Source of the DNA: Lachnospiraceae bacterium UBA7202
GTDB lineage: Bacteria; Bacillota; Clostridia; Lachnospirales; Lachnospiraceae
NCBI GenBank assembly: GCA_002490705.1
Contig: DKUO01000023.1
Coordinates: 1-64,000 of the forward strand
Length of the DNA: 64,000 bases
Reading direction: 5' to 3'
Under the pieces are notes generated by a model. The model saw only the letters and a program-made list of their open reading frames with translations. It searched no databases and was not told where the DNA came from. This document shows positions 41,636-49,738 of the stretch, one piece after another. How positions within the stretch are numbered: the first letter of the stretch is position 1; the number at the start of each line of letters is the position of its first letter. Both the position numbers and the translations under genes were made by a program.

Positions 41636-42388
41636 ATGAAAATCAAGAATCGGAATACATCTTACGGAAAGGCTGTACAGGCAGAACGGCTCAAGTTGAG
41701 AAGAAGCCCGGTATGGCTGGCGTTTATCGTGCTGCCTATGATATCCGCCTTCTTTGGCACCTTTAACTATCTGCTCAACATAGAACTCCTGAAAAGCGAA
41801 TGGTTCAGCCTGTGGACCCAGCATTCTCTCTTTTTATGCTACTTCTTCATGCCCGCGCTGATCGGCACTTACTGCTCCTATTTATGGCGCTTAGAACATA
41901 CCCACCACAACTGGAACAGCTTTCTGACCGCTCCCATTCCGCTTTCCTCTCTCTATTTCGGAAAGCTGACGCAGGCCGCCTTTATGACGATACTGGGAAA
42001 TCTGTGGATCTTTTTCCTGTACTATGTCTGCGGCAGGCTTTCGGGGCTTAACAGCCCTTTCCCAAAGGAAGCGGCAGGCTGGTTTTTCTTCGGCACAGTC
42101 GGCGCGATAGCGATCTGCTGTGTACAGCTCTTTTTCTCCATGATCATCCGGTCCTTTGCCATTCCGATCGGCATCGCCATGGCCGGCGGCATTTTCGGAC
42201 TTTTGATCACCAACAAGGGCATGGGGCTTTGCTACCCGTATTCGCTCTACAGTGTGGGTATGCGCGCCAACAATCCGAATTTAGAATTGCATGCGTCAAC
42301 TCATTTAATCAATTCTCTCACCTATATCTTTCTCTTCACGGCGCTGTCTATCTTCTGGCTGCGAAAGCATGAGATATCGGCCAATTAA
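41636..42388 (+). CDS. ABC-2 permease, LanG/MutG-like
   Basis: 250 residues, six membrane segments, beginning with AVQAERLKLRRSPVWLAF, which parallels the first permease. Identical length to that neighbour suggests duplication and divergence. GGAGG lies 6 nt before the ATG at 41636; a longer open frame from 41354 lies inside the previous gene and is not used. Its stop codon overlaps the stop of the convergent small gene by 4 bp. Confidence 0.87.
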   Translation: MKIKNRNTSYGKAVQAERLKLRRSPVWLAFIVLPMISAFFGTFNYLLNIELLKSEWFSLWTQHSLFLCYFFMPALIGTYCSYLWRLEHTHHNWNSFLTAPIPLSSLYFGKLTQAAFMTILGNLWIFFLYYVCGRLSGLNSPFPKEAAGWFFFGTVGAIAICCVQLFFSMIIRSFAIPIGIAMAGGIFGLLITNKGMGLCYPYSLYSVGMRANNPNLELHASTHLINSLTYIFLFTALSIFWLRKHEISAN

Positions 42389-42585
42389 TTATGGAGCTGC
42401 TGATCCAGCAGCTCCTTCAGCGCTTCGTCGCCCACGCTCACCCACGCGTCCTCCTCCTCGGCGTTTAATCCCAGGTACTCCCGCAGGGTGTCCGTGGTAT
42501 CACTAAATCCCCAATCCTGACTGTAATTGTCGATCTCCTCAAATTCGATCTCGCCTGCCAGATATTTCTCTTTAAAAGTTTTCAT
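42385..42585 (-). CDS. Small acidic conserved-type protein, function unknown
   Basis: 66 residues, about one third Asp/Glu, no membrane segment. It starts MKTFKEKYLAGEIEFEEID and ends in EALKELLDQQ. The start overlaps the stop of the dehydrogenase-like gene by 4 bp (ATGA), so translation is coupled. I recognise no family with certainty. Real coding is supported by the coupling and by the well-formed helical pattern. Confidence 0.65.
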   Translation of the reverse strand: MKTFKEKYLAGEIEFEEIDNYSQDWGFSDTTDTLREYLGLNAEEEDAWVSVGDEALKELLDQQLHN

Positions 42586-43502
42586 TGCAAGCCATCCTCC
42601 TTTGCCTTCTTCTCTACCATTTCATAAGTCGGCGTGGGTACGCCGTATTTCTTTCCCATCCGCACTACTTCGTAGATCAATCCGTCAATTTCGGATGATT
42701 TTCCCGCGTAGATATCCCGCTGCATGGAAGTGCTGGCCGTCGGGTTCAGCGAATCTAAAATCTGTAGGTTTGTGGTCACAATATCCACTATGAAAGGAAT
42801 ATCCATAGCCACAGCCAGCGCGTCAATCTCCCGCATCAGTTTCACAAAGGTATCCCTTGGTTCTCCGGTCTTCTGCACCTCTCCTGCGGAAACATGATAG
42901 TAGAGGCCGCAGGCCGCCATGGGCGACACATAGGCAAATTTTTGCAGGGCGTCTCTCTGGATATTCTCCGACAGCACGCCGTCAATCCCGCTCTCCTTCA
43001 AATCCTTCGCCACCTCAAAAAGCTCAGGCCGAAGCTCCTCCTTCTTTCGCACGCCATATACGATGCGGAAAATATCTCCATTCTGCCAGATCGTTCCCGG
43101 CTCCTTAATCTCAGCCGCGATATAAATACAGCCGTCTGTCACCAGAAGCTCAGGCAGCTTCTCCTGCATTCTTCCACCCGTGCCGTAAATATTTAAAATG
43201 GGAATGACAATGGTGGAACCCTTCGCCACCCGCTTGATAAAGGGAATGGTCTCTTCCAGAGAATAACCTTTCACACAGACGAAAATCACATCCGGCTGTT
43301 CGTCGTAATGTTCCATATCCGTCGCCTGAATGGGGTTCACAGTGTAGTTACCTTTCTTCGTGGTCTCCATCTTAAGACCCTCTTCCTGCATCTTTTTCAA
43401 ATGCGCGCCCCGCGCAATCAGGGTCACATCCTTGCCCGCCTCCGTCATATACGCACCGATACTGCCGCCGGTACCGCCCGCGCCGATTACCAAATATTTC
43501 AT
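42582..43502 (-). CDS. Ketopantoate reductase family protein
   Basis: 306 residues. Rossmann loop KYLVIGAGGTGGSIGAYM; catalytic lysine in FAYVSPMAACG-preceding LQKF; C-terminal helical domain with TSMQRDIYAGKSSEIDGL, the ApbA/PanE signature. The family reduces 2-dehydropantoate or similar keto acids with NADPH. Whether this one serves pantothenate synthesis is unclear, because no panBC genes are near. ATG at 43502 has GGAGG 5 nt upstream; the frame extends to 43577 without a ribosome site. Confidence 0.85.
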   Translation of the reverse strand: MKYLVIGAGGTGGSIGAYMTEAGKDVTLIARGAHLKKMQEEGLKMETTKKGNYTVNPIQATDMEHYDEQPDVIFVCVKGYSLEETIPFIKRVAKGSTIVIPILNIYGTGGRMQEKLPELLVTDGCIYIAAEIKEPGTIWQNGDIFRIVYGVRKKEELRPELFEVAKDLKESGIDGVLSENIQRDALQKFAYVSPMAACGLYYHVSAGEVQKTGEPRDTFVKLMREIDALAVAMDIPFIVDIVTTNLQILDSLNPTASTSMQRDIYAGKSSEIDGLIYEVVRMGKKYGVPTPTYEMVEKKAKEDGLQ

Positions 43503-43609
43503 AATGCCCTCCATTTCAAAACAGTTCCATTTGTGGCGTTCCATTTTCATTTTATCCGATAGCCCCGTACAAGACAAGCACGATACGACAAATTACTGCA
43601 AACTGCCGC

Positions 43610-43645
43610 AAAAAGAAAGCGCTGCATTCACAGCGCCTCTTTTTG
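43610..43645 (-). terminator. terminator after the ABC importer operon
   Basis: AAGCGCTG (43617-43624) pairs with CAGCGCCT (43631-43638), with T-runs on both sides (TTTTT on the minus strand, CTTTTTG on the plus). It lies 31 bp after the ATPase stop. Confidence 0.75.
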
Positions 43646-43675
43646 TATCTATTATCATTCCACTCCTCAAAACCT

Positions 43676-45322
43676 CTACTGAACGGAAAGCGTTCCCGCC
43701 GTGATGCAGCGTCCCGACTTCCTGTCAAAGAGCAGGATATCATTTCCGCTTATGTTAAACCGCTCTTTTTGGCCGATCTTGTAAAGGGTACTGCCGAACA
43801 CTACGCCTGTCAGAAGGTAATCGCCCACCGCCACTTTGATCGTAGATTCCATTCCGGTAGGCATGGCGCCGAAGATCACGCCCTCCATTTCCCCGGACGC
43901 ATCCACCTTGATACACTCGGGACGGATGCCGATCACAAAATCCTCATTGGTGATCACAGGCTCCTCCTGTACGCTGTAGTCGCTCTCGTCCACCTTGCTG
44001 ATATGGTACTTGAAGACCTCGTCCTTGTTACCCTTCTCCACCGCCTTTTTGTCCTCAAGCATCCTCTTTCTGGCAGCCTCCGCCTCCTTCTCGTCGGTAT
44101 CTCTCTGGGCAAACCACTTCTCCATATCTATGGGCTCATTGGGCGTAAATACTGCCTTTTTGCCATCCAACACCGCAAGCTCCAGACTGCCGCCCACTTG
44201 TTTTCCCTTCGCCTCCACGAAGTTGATGGACGGATTTCCCACAAAGTCGGCTACAAAGAGATTATTCGGTCTGTTGTACACATCAAGAGGCGCGTCGTAC
44301 TGCTGTAAAACGCCGTTGTTAATCAGGCAGATCTTGGTCGCCAGCGTCATAGCCTCCATCTGATCGTGCGTCACATACACGAAAGTGCTTCCCGTCTCCA
44401 AATGGAGTCTCTGTAACTCGTATCTCATTTCCAGACGCAGCTTTGCATCCAGATTGGAAAGGGGCTCATCCATGAAGAGCACCTGGGGCTCCGGCGCAAG
44501 GGTTCTGGCGATTGCCACTCTCTGCTGCTGGCCTCCCGAAAGTTCCGCCGGATATCTGTCCATAAACATTCCGATCTTTACGATTCTGGAAACCCGGCGC
44601 ACGGAGAGATCCACTTCCTCCTTGGTCAGTTTTCTCACGCTCTTTACCACTTTTCCGCCCTGTCTTACAGCGAAATCGCTGTCAAGCTCCTCCCCCCTGC
44701 TCTGGTGGGAGCTGCGAAGCTCATTCAGCTCCTGCTCCATCTTCGCTCTCGCATCGGCAGCCGCCTTTTCCACATCGGAAGCCTCGTGTATTTTCAGCCC
44801 GTAAAGCTCCTTCGCCGTGTAAATCGACACCAGGTAGGTATCAATCAGCTTCAAATAAATTTTATCCATGTCAGGCTTGCCGTTTTTATCCTTACACTCC
44901 TCAATCAGCTTAATAAACTCTTTGGGATTTTTGAGCGCGTTGATCTTCGCGTCAAGCTTCTTCGCCTCCAGATCATAAGTCGGCATCTCCTCACGGATAT
45001 TGCTCAGGCCAAAGGAAATATTCTGGTATACCGTCATATTCGGCCACAGCGCATAGTTCTGGAACAGGAAGCCTACCTTTCTCTTGTTGGCGGGTACGTT
45101 GATACCCGCCTCGCTGTCAAATACCACTCTGTCCCCTATGGTGATCTGTCCGCTGGTAGGTGTTTCCAGACCCGCTATCATACGAAGCGTCGTCGTCTTA
45201 CCGCAGCCGGAGGGCCCGAGCAGGGTAATAAAGGAATTATCCGCAATATCCAAATCCAGATGGTCTACCGCATAAAACTTTCCCCATCGTTTTGTCACGT
45301 CTCTCAATTTAATTTCCGGCAT
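43676..45322 (-). CDS. ABC importer ATPase with a large insertion before the signature motif
   Basis: 548 residues. Walker A GPSGCGKTTT, Q-loop FQNYALWPNM, signature LSGGQQQRVAI, Walker B LFMDEPLSNLD, switch VYVTHDQMEAM, then a TOBE-type domain with FVGNPSINF. Related ATPases need about 35 residues between Q-loop and signature. Here about 170 lie between, so roughly 130 residues (about 105-235), rich in Lys, Glu and Ala and probably helical, are inserted in the helical subdomain. A second charged insertion lies in the C-terminal region (near WFAQRDTDEKEAEAARKRM). Start at 45322 has AGGAGG 6 nt upstream. It powers the importer formed with the next two genes. Confidence 0.92.
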   Translation of the reverse strand: MPEIKLRDVTKRWGKFYAVDHLDLDIADNSFITLLGPSGCGKTTTLRMIAGLETPTSGQITIGDRVVFDSEAGINVPANKRKVGFLFQNYALWPNMTVYQNISFGLSNIREEMPTYDLEAKKLDAKINALKNPKEFIKLIEECKDKNGKPDMDKIYLKLIDTYLVSIYTAKELYGLKIHEASDVEKAAADARAKMEQELNELRSSHQSRGEELDSDFAVRQGGKVVKSVRKLTKEEVDLSVRRVSRIVKIGMFMDRYPAELSGGQQQRVAIARTLAPEPQVLFMDEPLSNLDAKLRLEMRYELQRLHLETGSTFVYVTHDQMEAMTLATKICLINNGVLQQYDAPLDVYNRPNNLFVADFVGNPSINFVEAKGKQVGGSLELAVLDGKKAVFTPNEPIDMEKWFAQRDTDEKEAEAARKRMLEDKKAVEKGNKDEVFKYHISKVDESDYSVQEEPVITNEDFVIGIRPECIKVDASGEMEGVIFGAMPTGMESTIKVAVGDYLLTGVVFGSTLYKIGQKERFNISGNDILLFDRKSGRCITAGTLSVQ

Positions 45323-45333
45323 GATGTTCCTCC

Positions 45334-47157
45334 TCACTTTCCACCGATACCTTCATCCAGGCTTGCACCGGTTATCTTATTCACCAATGTGTTAAATATC
45401 AGGATCGCCACAATCAGGATGAGGTTGATGGCGCTGGAAAACGCGTACAATCCCATTTCATCAAAATAATCCAATGTGGTCGATAAAATGAATCCCTGTG
45501 TACAGAGAAGCAGGAATAAGGACAGCTCTCTTAAACACGTCATAAACGGCAGCATGTAACCGCTGATGATGGACGATTTCTGAATCGGGATGATGATCCG
45601 AAACATTCGTTTAAACCAGGAGAGGTCCTGAATAATCGCCGCCTCCTCAATCTCGCCTGACAGCTGCAGCATGGAGTTGAGCGCCGCTCTGCTGGCAAAG
45701 GGTATGTACTTCACCGTGCCCGCTATGATTAGCAGTGCGTAAGTGTTAAAAAGATTGATCTTCTCATTGGAGAACAGAATAAAGAACGCTGCTCCCACTG
45801 CCAAAGAGGGCATCAGGTAAGGCAGAAATGCCATATTGTTCACATAGTTTGCCCACTTGCTTCTTCTGTTTTTGGATACGGCGTAGCCAATCAGCGTGCC
45901 GATCGTTCCTGCCACCAGCGCACAGCACACCGCTACCAAAAGCGTACCGCCGAAAGCATGCCATATGGTCTTATTGAACAGAATACCCGGCTGGCCGTAC
46001 AGTGCACCCGCATTATTGTCACGAGTCACCCACCACTTCGTTGTAAGGTTGTTCATGTCTCCCGTATACAGGAAACTGTAATCTCCCGGATTTGGCAGGA
46101 AGGTCTCAATCGCGAAGGAGATAATCGGGAAAATACTGGTAAAGAATGTCACCACGATCAGCACAATGCCGATCACGTATTTTCCGACCTTACCCAGATT
46201 GATCTTGGAAATCTGTCCGGACTTACCAGTCACGGTCGTATAGCTCTTCCGGCTCTTCAAGCTCATCTGATTGAGTCCCAGAATCATGATTCCGAAGATC
46301 ATCATAATGATTGCCAAAATGCTCGCCTCACCCGTGTACTTGGAGTTCATGGACACATATTTTGTGGAAAGTGTGGTGAGCCCCAGATAATGGGGTACAG
46401 GGTAGCTTCCCATGGCGCTTCCGAATACCAGCAAAATCGTGGAAAGGATCGCCGGTTTTACCATAGGCAGCGTAACCCTTGTCATAATTTTCCACTTCGG
46501 CGTGTCTAATATGGTCGCCGCCTCCTCCAGATTCGCATCCATGTTTCGGAAAATGCCGCCGATCATGATGTAAGCAAAGGGGGCGTAGTGCAGGCCCAGC
46601 ACAACCGCACAGGGCAAAAGTCCCATGCACCACCACTTCGGCGCCGTCATCCCGAAAAGGGAAACCAGCAGGCCGTTTGAAGTTCCCGTCACTGCGTTGC
46701 TGTTAAAGAGATTCTGCCAGACCACCGCCAGCGTCCACTGGGGCATGATGTACGGAAATATAAAAATAGAACTTAAATATTTTTTGAATTTTAAGTTTGT
46801 TCTCGTAATTAAAAACGCAAATAACCCGCCAAATACAATCGAAATCAAACAAGTGAAAACCGCCAGAAGCACCGTGTTCAACATCGGCGTCCACAGGTTG
46901 CTCTTCGCCAGCCTGCTGGTAAACAAATCCACATAGTTAGCCGTGGAATAGCCCGTGGCCCTGCCTGTCAAATGGGCGTCAATCGTACCCGGATGAATCT
47001 TAAAGGTATCCTTGACAATCGCGACAATCGGCGCCACCGTTCCAAGGGTAGCCGTGATACCAAACAGAAGCAGGATGATATTCTGGGGTTTTGAAAAATA
47101 TGTTTTACATTTATTCAAATAAATCACTGAGGATTTACTCTTTGTCTTCTCTCCCAT
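45334..47157 (-). CDS. Fused ABC importer permease (FbpB/ThiP type)
   Basis: 607 residues, about 12 membrane segments with two binding-protein-dependent permease domains fused in one chain. The first EAA-loop lies at NLEEAATILDTPKWKIMTRV and the second at EIEEAAIIQDLSWFKRMFRI. Two-domain permeases of this kind serve ferric iron, thiamine or phosphonate uptake, but the substrate of this one is not known. It lies between the binding lipoprotein and the ATPase with gaps of 126 and 11 bp. Confidence 0.92.
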   Translation of the reverse strand: MGEKTKSKSSVIYLNKCKTYFSKPQNIILLLFGITATLGTVAPIVAIVKDTFKIHPGTIDAHLTGRATGYSTANYVDLFTSRLAKSNLWTPMLNTVLLAVFTCLISIVFGGLFAFLITRTNLKFKKYLSSIFIFPYIMPQWTLAVVWQNLFNSNAVTGTSNGLLVSLFGMTAPKWWCMGLLPCAVVLGLHYAPFAYIMIGGIFRNMDANLEEAATILDTPKWKIMTRVTLPMVKPAILSTILLVFGSAMGSYPVPHYLGLTTLSTKYVSMNSKYTGEASILAIIMMIFGIMILGLNQMSLKSRKSYTTVTGKSGQISKINLGKVGKYVIGIVLIVVTFFTSIFPIISFAIETFLPNPGDYSFLYTGDMNNLTTKWWVTRDNNAGALYGQPGILFNKTIWHAFGGTLLVAVCCALVAGTIGTLIGYAVSKNRRSKWANYVNNMAFLPYLMPSLAVGAAFFILFSNEKINLFNTYALLIIAGTVKYIPFASRAALNSMLQLSGEIEEAAIIQDLSWFKRMFRIIIPIQKSSIISGYMLPFMTCLRELSLFLLLCTQGFILSTTLDYFDEMGLYAFSSAINLILIVAILIFNTLVNKITGASLDEGIGGK

Positions 47158-47283
47158 AAGCTTCTCCTTAATAACATGAAACCTTTCTTTCTAAACCTCT
47201 CTTTTTTAAAATGGAAGTGGCATTTTTCATGCCACTTCCGAATTTCATTGCTTCAAAAACCGCATTTCCTTACTGCTTACTCT

Positions 47284-48753
47284 TTACTCTGCTGTCTCGC
47301 CCTCGCTGTACTTGGTCAGAAGCTCGATCCAGCTTCCTACGGTAAAGGAAACAGATGCACAGTACTCAGGATCTTCCAATACCAGCTCGCCGTCTGTGGT
47401 CCACCAGTCATATCCTCTGTCGTTCTTTGCCTCGAACTGCAGATTGCCAGATTCGTCGTAACCGCCCTTGCTGTGGCCGTAGGTTGCCTCTGTCGCCGCC
47501 GCGACCTCAGGGTTGGAGGAATAACCGCCCATGTCCTTGCCCCATGCGCTGAACCCGTCTTCCGTACAGGTCATGTATGCGATGAACGCACATGCCGTCC
47601 ATGGAAGAGGACTGTTCTCCGTCACGAACAGGTAATGGCAGTAACCATAGCCGCCAATTCCTTTATAACCGTCCTGATATGCCGCAACATTGATGTTATT
47701 CACGGATACGCCTGCGGACTCCTCAACAGAACGAAGCTTGGAGTATACCAGAAGTCCCGACTGGTCAGTAGCGGAATCCGTCACCAGGGTATTACAGATC
47801 GGGCCGTCGTCTGTCTGTGCGTTGTAGCTCTCCACCCAAAGCTTGATCCACGCCAGCGCATATGCGCCGTCTGCGCCAAGGCCGAGATCTGCCGCCTCAG
47901 ACTCCATCTCCTGAATGGTCGGCTGGAAATATGCCTGCTTATCCGCATCTAATGCTTCATAAGCCTCTTTCAGCCATGCCGCATATTTATCCTCTGTGAG
48001 CATGTAGAGGAAGTTCTTGCCGACGATCTCGGAATCGATGTCCATGTAGAGAGAATGTACGCCCTCTCCTACGAAGTCCCAGCAGTTCTGATAGGTAGCG
48101 CTTCCTGTGTTGTTGTACATGAAGACCTTGTTCAGTGTCTGCAAAGGCAGGAAACCGTCCACCGCATCAGGCGTTGTCCCGTTTGCCTCAGCCCACTCCT
48201 TCGGAATGTATGTATCCAGAATGCCGGTCTGCACCATCTTGGACTCGATCTGGTTGCCGTCCTGAATCAGCGTCATGGCAAAAGTGCCGGTATCCTTTAA
48301 GGAATCTGCGGTCAACTGCTCGAAGATTTTATTGTTCTTCGGCTGCTGCCACTCGAACTCCATGTTGTAGGAAGGATCAATGGTCTGCAAATACTCGATA
48401 AATAACGGAAGAGCGGACTTACCGCGGCTGGAATTGCCTACGCCGTAGAAGGTTGCCCCGTTGGACTCCTCAATCGCTTTCTTTGCCAGATCTTCCATGG
48501 ACATACCCTCCGCCTCACGGATGATCTTCTGTGTCTCTGTCAAGTTCGCCTCATCTATAGGAGCCGCTTCTGCTGCCGGTTCGCTGCTCTCAGCTGCATC
48601 CGCCGCGGGCGCTGCCTCCTCTGTCCCGGCTGCCGGTGTCTCTGTACTCTGCTCTGCCGCGGGCGCCTGCTGCGCTCCACCGCCGCCGCATCCTGCTAAC
48701 GTTCCCGCGATCATACAGCTTGCCAGTAATAACGATAATGCTTTCTTTTTCAT
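47284..48753 (-). CDS. Extracellular substrate-binding lipoprotein of the importer
   Basis: 489 residues. Signal peptide with lipobox LAGC (cysteine near residue 22), followed by an Ala/Glu/Pro-rich stretch to about residue 70, which probably spans the wall. The binding domain has family features (LVYSKLRSVEES, FIAYMTC) of FbpA-like class C proteins but is longer. It captures the substrate for the double permease. AAGGAGG lies 6 nt before the ATG at 48753. It is separated from the regulator gene upstream by a terminator and has a TATAAT -10 element at 48800-48805. Confidence 0.9.
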   Translation of the reverse strand: MKKKALSLLLASCMIAGTLAGCGGGGAQQAPAAEQSTETPAAGTEEAAPAADAAESSEPAAEAAPIDEANLTETQKIIREAEGMSMEDLAKKAIEESNGATFYGVGNSSRGKSALPLFIEYLQTIDPSYNMEFEWQQPKNNKIFEQLTADSLKDTGTFAMTLIQDGNQIESKMVQTGILDTYIPKEWAEANGTTPDAVDGFLPLQTLNKVFMYNNTGSATYQNCWDFVGEGVHSLYMDIDSEIVGKNFLYMLTEDKYAAWLKEAYEALDADKQAYFQPTIQEMESEAADLGLGADGAYALAWIKLWVESYNAQTDDGPICNTLVTDSATDQSGLLVYSKLRSVEESAGVSVNNINVAAYQDGYKGIGGYGYCHYLFVTENSPLPWTACAFIAYMTCTEDGFSAWGKDMGGYSSNPEVAAATEATYGHSKGGYDESGNLQFEAKNDRGYDWWTTDGELVLEDPEYCASVSFTVGSWIELLTKYSEGETAE

Positions 48754-48799
48754 AGCTATCCTCCTTCTATCTTTCCTTTGTTGTTTGGTTCTTGCTATC

Positions 48800-48828
48800 A
48801 TTATAAGGGCAGAATGCCGGAAGAAAAA
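48800..48828 (-). promoter_or_regulatory. possible promoter of the importer operon
   Basis: TATAAT (48800-48805) with a poor TTTTTC -35 at 17 bp (48823-48828). A weak -35 fits control by the neighbouring activator. Confidence 0.45.
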
Positions 48829-48913
48829 CGGGACATATCTGTTATTTCTTTGAAATTCCTGTGAAGTTATACAAAATCCGCCTTATTTTGCAGAATATGA
48901 AGTACAGGTTGCA

Positions 48914-48949
48914 CAAAAAAGAATCCGGCGTTTATTCACTCCGGATTCT
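48914..48949 (-). terminator. terminator overlapping the response regulator stop codon
   Basis: AGAATCCGG and CCGGATTCT (48920-48928 and 48941-48949) form a perfect 9-bp stem; TTTTTTG follows on the minus strand. The stop codon lies in the loop. Confidence 0.85.
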
Positions 48950-49705
48950 GTCCTGATACTCTGATGGGGTCACCCCCGCAATTTTCTTAAAGATCGTGGA
49001 GAAATAAGTGATGTCCTTATATCCTACCATTTCCGCCACTTCATACACCTTGTAACGGCAGTTCTGCAAAAGCTTCATGGCCACCCGCACCCGGTATCGG
49101 GTAATGTAGGCGTTGATTGTATACTCCGTCTCCTTCTTAAAGGTATGGCTTAAATGCCCCTCGCTGAGTCCAAGAGATTCCGCAATCTTTTTCACGCCGA
49201 TATCCGCATCCGCATAGTGCTCCATAATATAATTCATGGCCTCCGCCACGTATTTACTCTTTTCTCCCTTTTGGATTGCGGCATGAGCCAACACGCTTTC
49301 CTCATGCTCCCTGCCACCCTGGGACTGTCTTTCCTCCACTTTTCTTTTTATGTTTAAGACAGCCGTTTCCAGCTCCCCATCCTCAAAAGGCTTCAAAAGA
49401 TAATCGGAAGCCCCCAGCTTTACGGCATTCTGTGCATAGGCAAAATCATCGTAGGCCGTCAGGAAAATCACGTAGGTCTCGTTGCCCTCGTTTCTGAGAG
49501 CGGTGACCATCTCGATCCCGTCCATCTTCGGCATACGGATATCGCAGATCACCAGATCCGGCCGGTATTTATGAATGGCATTAAGACCCTCCTCCCCGTT
49601 TGTAGCCTCCGCCACCACCATACAGTCAAGCGCAGCCCAGTCCGTCTCCATAACAATGCCTTTTCGCACAAGACTTTCATCGTCTACCACCAATATCTTA
49701 AACAT
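48932..49705 (-). CDS. YesN-type response regulator (receiver plus AraC domain)
   Basis: 257 residues. Receiver with D55 in LVICDIRMPKMDG and lysine in YLLKPF; C-terminal AraC-type pair of helix-turn-helix motifs (KKIAESLGLSEGHLSHTFKK and VYEVAEMVGYKDITYFSTIF), ending in TPSEYQD. Such proteins activate nearby sugar or solute transporter genes, here very likely the importer operon that begins 179 bp downstream. The gene follows the kinase gene by 33 bp. Confidence 0.93.
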   Translation of the reverse strand: MFKILVVDDESLVRKGIVMETDWAALDCMVVAEATNGEEGLNAIHKYRPDLVICDIRMPKMDGIEMVTALRNEGNETYVIFLTAYDDFAYAQNAVKLGASDYLLKPFEDGELETAVLNIKRKVEERQSQGGREHEESVLAHAAIQKGEKSKYVAEAMNYIMEHYADADIGVKKIAESLGLSEGHLSHTFKKETEYTINAYITRYRVRVAMKLLQNCRYKVYEVAEMVGYKDITYFSTIFKKIAGVTPSEYQDRIRSE

Positions 49706-49738
49706 GTATTTACCCCTCTCCCTAAGCTGATTCTCACG

